This document shows, in pieces, positions 60,501-64,000 of a stretch of 64,000 nt of DNA (positions are counted from its first letter, which is position 1; every line of letters starts with the position of its first letter). The stretch is taken from assembly GCA_020064725.1 (NCBI GenBank), contig JAGTWJ010000003.1, forward strand, positions 1,426,001 to 1,490,000, written 5' to 3'. A program made the translations under genes and the position numbers. This DNA comes from Drechslerella dactyloides. Taxonomy: Eukaryota > Ascomycota > Orbiliomycetes > Orbiliales > Orbiliaceae. The notes under the pieces are model-generated. The model worked only from the letters and a program-made list of their open reading frames with translations, had not been told where the DNA came from and searched no databases.

Positions 60501-62120
60501 AAGTCTGTTTTATGCCTGAAATGACAAATTTGATGTTCCAGGAGTTCATAGGATAAAGTTATATAATAGGAGATATGATATCTAGTAATGAGTAGAAACC
60601 AAGCGTCTCCCCGGCTATCAAGTGGGTAGCGAGACATTCGCGCCTCTTTCAGGGGAGATGGTACGTATGGACGATTGTCGACAAATGGAAGCAAGAGGTT
60701 AATATCATGAACATGCTTCTTGATAACAAAGGCGATGCGCCCCGCGCGATGCGGGAAATGATGAACGTGTAACATCAGCATTTTGGCGCTTCGACTGGAG
60801 TTGAATGAAACGCATCAACCCTTGATGATACGTCTGAAGCTTGTCGAGATGTTATAAAATCATACAAGATAGAATGTTTATTTTCCGCTCAGTAATACAT
60901 CTGGCGTTTGGCAATGTTCAAAAGGGTGCTCGCTTAGATACATCCCAGATCGGAAGAGATCTGAAGAAGTGGGACATCAAAGGTAAGTATTTTCATAGGT
61001 CAGAATGGATGCTGGGAGTAATCGGCTCGCAAGGACGGGAATAAGAGGCATTCAAGATGTTACGTAAAGACAAATGTATTCGACCGCTCCAGGCTGGCTT
61101 TGTAATACAAATCAACCCTTCCTTGCCATCCCACGCCTACAAACCTCAATCTAGTTATTCTAACCGCCAAACTCACCTAGCCAAGCCTGCAGAAAGTGGT
61201 CGCAATGAGCCAAACTACACCTTAAATGACCAAAGGTTGGGACGGAACTGAGATCGTCGGTTGTCTAGATGCGGATGGTGGTACAATTTTTGCCGAGTTC
61301 ATCTTGATATATATAGGAATCACATTAGCACATACATGAGGTGTTGGATGCTCGTTCTAGCCGATCCGGCCTCGAGATTCTATAGACCTATCCAATATAT
61401 ATTCGATCGCACACGAAATCTCTGCACTTTTGTGAGGGTTTTGGACAGTCTACCAAGTGAATAGCCGAGGTAGAAGTCGGATTCGAAACTTTATGTTAGT
61501 GTAGTTTTAAGGCGAACGCACTGATGAATATTCCGATAAACTTCCCGGCCGAGGACCGCCGAGGACCTTCAGCTCACGGAGGACCCACAATTTCGCTGGA
61601 GCCTAACCAACCACAGGCAACGCGCGCGGCATGTCTGCTATAGTTTCTGTCTGTGAGGTCTGAACTGAGTGTTCCCTTTAGCGAATTACAGCAAGGCACC
61701 AAACGGTATCATCTCGGGATATCTAATTAGTATATTTGCTTCGGGACACAGTCTAGCTTTGATTCGCGATAAGGGTAGCCATTAACAGTCATCCCATATT
61801 GAACTACTACTGTTCCGTCTGAATTTACCGGGCAGTCTTTGTTGGTTGATCACGCCTTCTGCCAGCTCTCGCTTAATTCAACGTGAGCTGTGAAAGCTTT
61901 TTGGACGAGGAAGGATATAAAAGGAAGCTTAGCAGATGTTATATTACATGTAAGACGACTCTCAACATTATTTTCTTGCGTCCCAGTATATATCTTTGAT
62001 CAGTTGATCGACCTCTTTTGGACCCAATTGTCTGAAATTACGGAATCGGCCATCAACTGCATTCATCCTCGTATCTCCAACCCGAGCCTATCTTTAAATC
62101 TATTTAACCACCCCTTTACA
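57510..62120. other. 4.6 kb intergenic region
   Basis: Scattered frames of 60-135 codons have no family features. The left end carries the transporter's promoter; a TATATAA element near 57,763 could serve either strand. From about 58,400 on the DNA is AT-richer, with no repeat or transposon I can recognise. Confidence 0.55.
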
Positions 62121-63208
62121 ATGACGGTAACCCCAGCCAACGTTATTATAACTGGTGCAGGGCGAGGTATAATGGCCTGAATGTTATAGAAAGTATTGAT
62201 TTGCTACTTCTTAAGATGGACCCGGAGCTAATGCTGAAACCCCAATCAAGGTATTGGTCACGCTATTCTAGTGCATTTACTAGGACTGCCAAACCCCCCC
62301 AACATTCTCGCCTTCTCCCGTAATATAGAACCAATCAAACCCCTAGTCGATGTGCACAAAAACCTTGAAGCGGTCTCTGTAGACTTCTCAGCACCGTCCG
62401 CCAAGTTGAGATCACAGATCACAGAGTCGATTGATCGTATGATCTCTAAATTTGGTGGGATAGACTCAGTGATCCTCAACCATTCGAGCTTGGATCCTAT
62501 CGCGAGAATCCAAGACGCTGATTTGGAACAATGGGAGACCACTTATCAAGTCAATCTATTCTCTAACGTCGAGCTGATTAAAGCTGTTCTTCCTGAGTTA
62601 CGGAGAGCAAAGGGTAGGGTTGTGATGGTCAGCTCTGGGGCAGCTGAATTGTTCTTTGTATGACTTCCCTTCTAGTTTGTATCGTCTGTCGGGAGATGCT
62701 GACGTGATTGCCGCCAAGACGGGCTGGAGCGCATATGGGTCTACCAAAGCTGCGCTGAATCACTTAGCCTCCTCTTTAGCTCATGAGGAGTCTGAGATCA
62801 CTACAGTAGCCATCGCCCCTGGAATTGTGGATACGGATATGCAGCAGGCATTGCGAGAAACTCACGGAAAGGTTATGCCTAGCCAGGAGCATTCAATATT
62901 TGTCACTATGAAAGAGAACGGGACAATTGTCAAGCCTGTAAGGAACGCCTCTTCGGTTATTCCTTCCATGAGCCCTGATGTTGGTTGCTGTAGCCTGCAA
63001 ATTTGATATATGATTGTTATGCTGACATTCATCGTACCGAATATAGGAAAATGTGGGAGCTGTGCTAGGGAATCTTTGCCTCAATGCGACAACGGAATTA
63101 AGTGGCAAGTTCCTAAAGTATGTGGAGTCCTGGAATAAAACTCAGGAATATGAACTAACGTATGGCATGACTAGTTGGGACGACGAAAAGCTTGTAGCTT
63201 ATCGCTAG
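62121..63208 (+). CDS. Short-chain dehydrogenase/reductase (benzil/sepiapterin reductase-like)
   Basis: Exons 62121-62166, 62251-62657, 62719-62937, 63047-63117, 63175-63208; 258 residues. NAD(P)-dependent oxidoreductase of the classical SDR fold. The cofactor motif GAGRGIG is assembled across intron 1. The NHS strand (DSVILNHSSL) is in place of NNAG. SSGAA holds the catalytic Ser, and YGSTK gives the Tyr and Lys, reached only after removing the 61-bp intron at 62658-62718 (AAG acceptor, GCTGAC branch). APGIVDTDMQ is the PG motif. The C-terminus SGKFLNWDDEKLVAYR is typical of yeast Irc24-like benzil reductases. The substrate is unknown. All junction phases close, so the gene is probably intact despite in-frame stops in the unspliced sequence. 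Confidence 0.9.
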
Positions 63209-64000
63209 CTACTCGGAACAAGTTACTTCGGAGTGAACAAATGAAAGACGGCGGAATTTGTTGGCGTTAGGTGCTCGTCGAACTTTTTCTAGAGCATCAA
63301 ATCCCAAGCGTTCGTGCGATACGTATTTCGAGCCCGCTGCTCAGTCGAATCAGCATGCTTTTTCTAGAAATTCATAGATTGATTGTAAAAGAGTAAAACA
63401 ATTGTGATATTAGAAATAGCCGCTGCGGCCATAGGTCTGGCCAGGGATCTGGAACGGCCCCGGCCTAAACTTGAATTTCCGCTATATGCTTTCAACTGGT
63501 TGGAGATCCATCGCGGATCCATTTTCTCCTTTTGAGATTGGGTTTGAGATATTATTCCTTCAGTCTCTTCATTCCGAATGCGTGATGACGATATATTGTA
63601 TCTATTCGGAAACTCTATCCAGCGATAAAGCCGTGAGCTCGAGCCGACAGAAAAGCCGTCTTCTAAGAAAAGATTGACCGTGCAAGTCATGCCACTATCG
63701 TATATCGATTGATTAAGAGACGTGTACATATATCGCGATCCAACTCCTGGGAGGCGATCCGAGGAAGATTTTGCCTATGCAAGTTTATCTTACGGTTTCG
63801 TCTATACCTGGCTTGGCACAAGACAAGGCATCAATTGAACTTAGACGGTCAGCCGAAACCAGAGGGGTATTATTTAACATAAATTGAGCCGAAGCTGAGT
63901 GCTGAAGTTCGGCTATCCGCTTTGTGACGGCAGATAGATATCAGCTGCAGGGCTCACGGCGCGATACGATACGTATACAGCGCTTATATGCAAGAATATG
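63209..64000. other. Right-end intergenic region
   Basis: About 790 bp after the dehydrogenase stop. No supported gene; frames here have no recognisable features. Confidence 0.55.

Noticed and set aside
63364..63729. 121-codon minus frame at the right end
   Set aside because: No recognisable motif and low-information composition.

Overview
The window is nuclear DNA of a filamentous ascomycete (Pezizomycotina). The signs are short GT-AG introns of about 50-160 bp, many with CTAAC/CTGAC-type branch sites (GCTAAC, GCTGAC, ACTAAC); a Zn2Cys6 regulator with a fungal-type activator domain; DHA1 and NCS1 transporters of fungal type; Gln-rich regulatory proteins; and roomy intergenic DNA full of CT/GA tracts and short palindromic repeats. 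Class-level placement is not possible from the sequence alone. I see no rRNA, convincing tRNA, CRISPR array or intact transposon.

Layout. 1-1283 (-): Zn2Cys6 transcription factor, 3' end outside the window. 5885-10284 (+): a 1310-residue protein joining a two-domain 3-dehydroshikimate dehydratase (TIM barrel plus HPPD-like VOC domains) to a QutR/AROM-like C-terminal half (remnant shikimate-kinase-like segment, type I dehydroquinase domain, degenerate shikimate-dehydrogenase-like domain). 11092-15851 (-): DEAH/DEVH RNA helicase. 16740-18881 (-): MAK32-like PfkB-family protein. 19203-20548 (-): BTB/POZ protein. 21243-22525 (-): unknown. 24729-25700 (-): secreted Ser/Thr-rich Cys protein. 26470-28353 (-): DHA1 MFS transporter. 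31108-37427 (-): 2047-residue poly-Gln protein with a very long empty upstream region. 43707-45343 (+): nuclease-fold-like protein. 46653-46778 (-) and 53115-53267 (+): two tiny single-pass membrane peptides. 48613-50400 (-) and 50726-52189 (+): a divergent pair, membrane protein and class III CoA-transferase. 54814-57509 (-): NCS1 nucleobase/allantoin-type transporter in 11 exons. 62121-63208 (+): short-chain dehydrogenase.

How the genes relate. No tight biosynthetic cluster is visible. The standout is the 5885-10284 fusion. Its type I dehydroquinase domain keeps all the main catalytic residues I can align (E823, R825, R867, E871, H926, K954, R996, Q1018), and the dehydratase barrel keeps its metal ligands. 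One chain could therefore convert dehydroquinate to dehydroshikimate and on to protocatechuate, or it could couple the catabolic enzyme to a quinate-pathway repressor module. The Zn2Cys6 factor upstream is the only nearby candidate regulator, with no direct evidence of a link.

Multi-exon models were built by hand from splice sites, and reading phase closes in every gene reported. Exon boundaries are inferences to be checked with transcripts.
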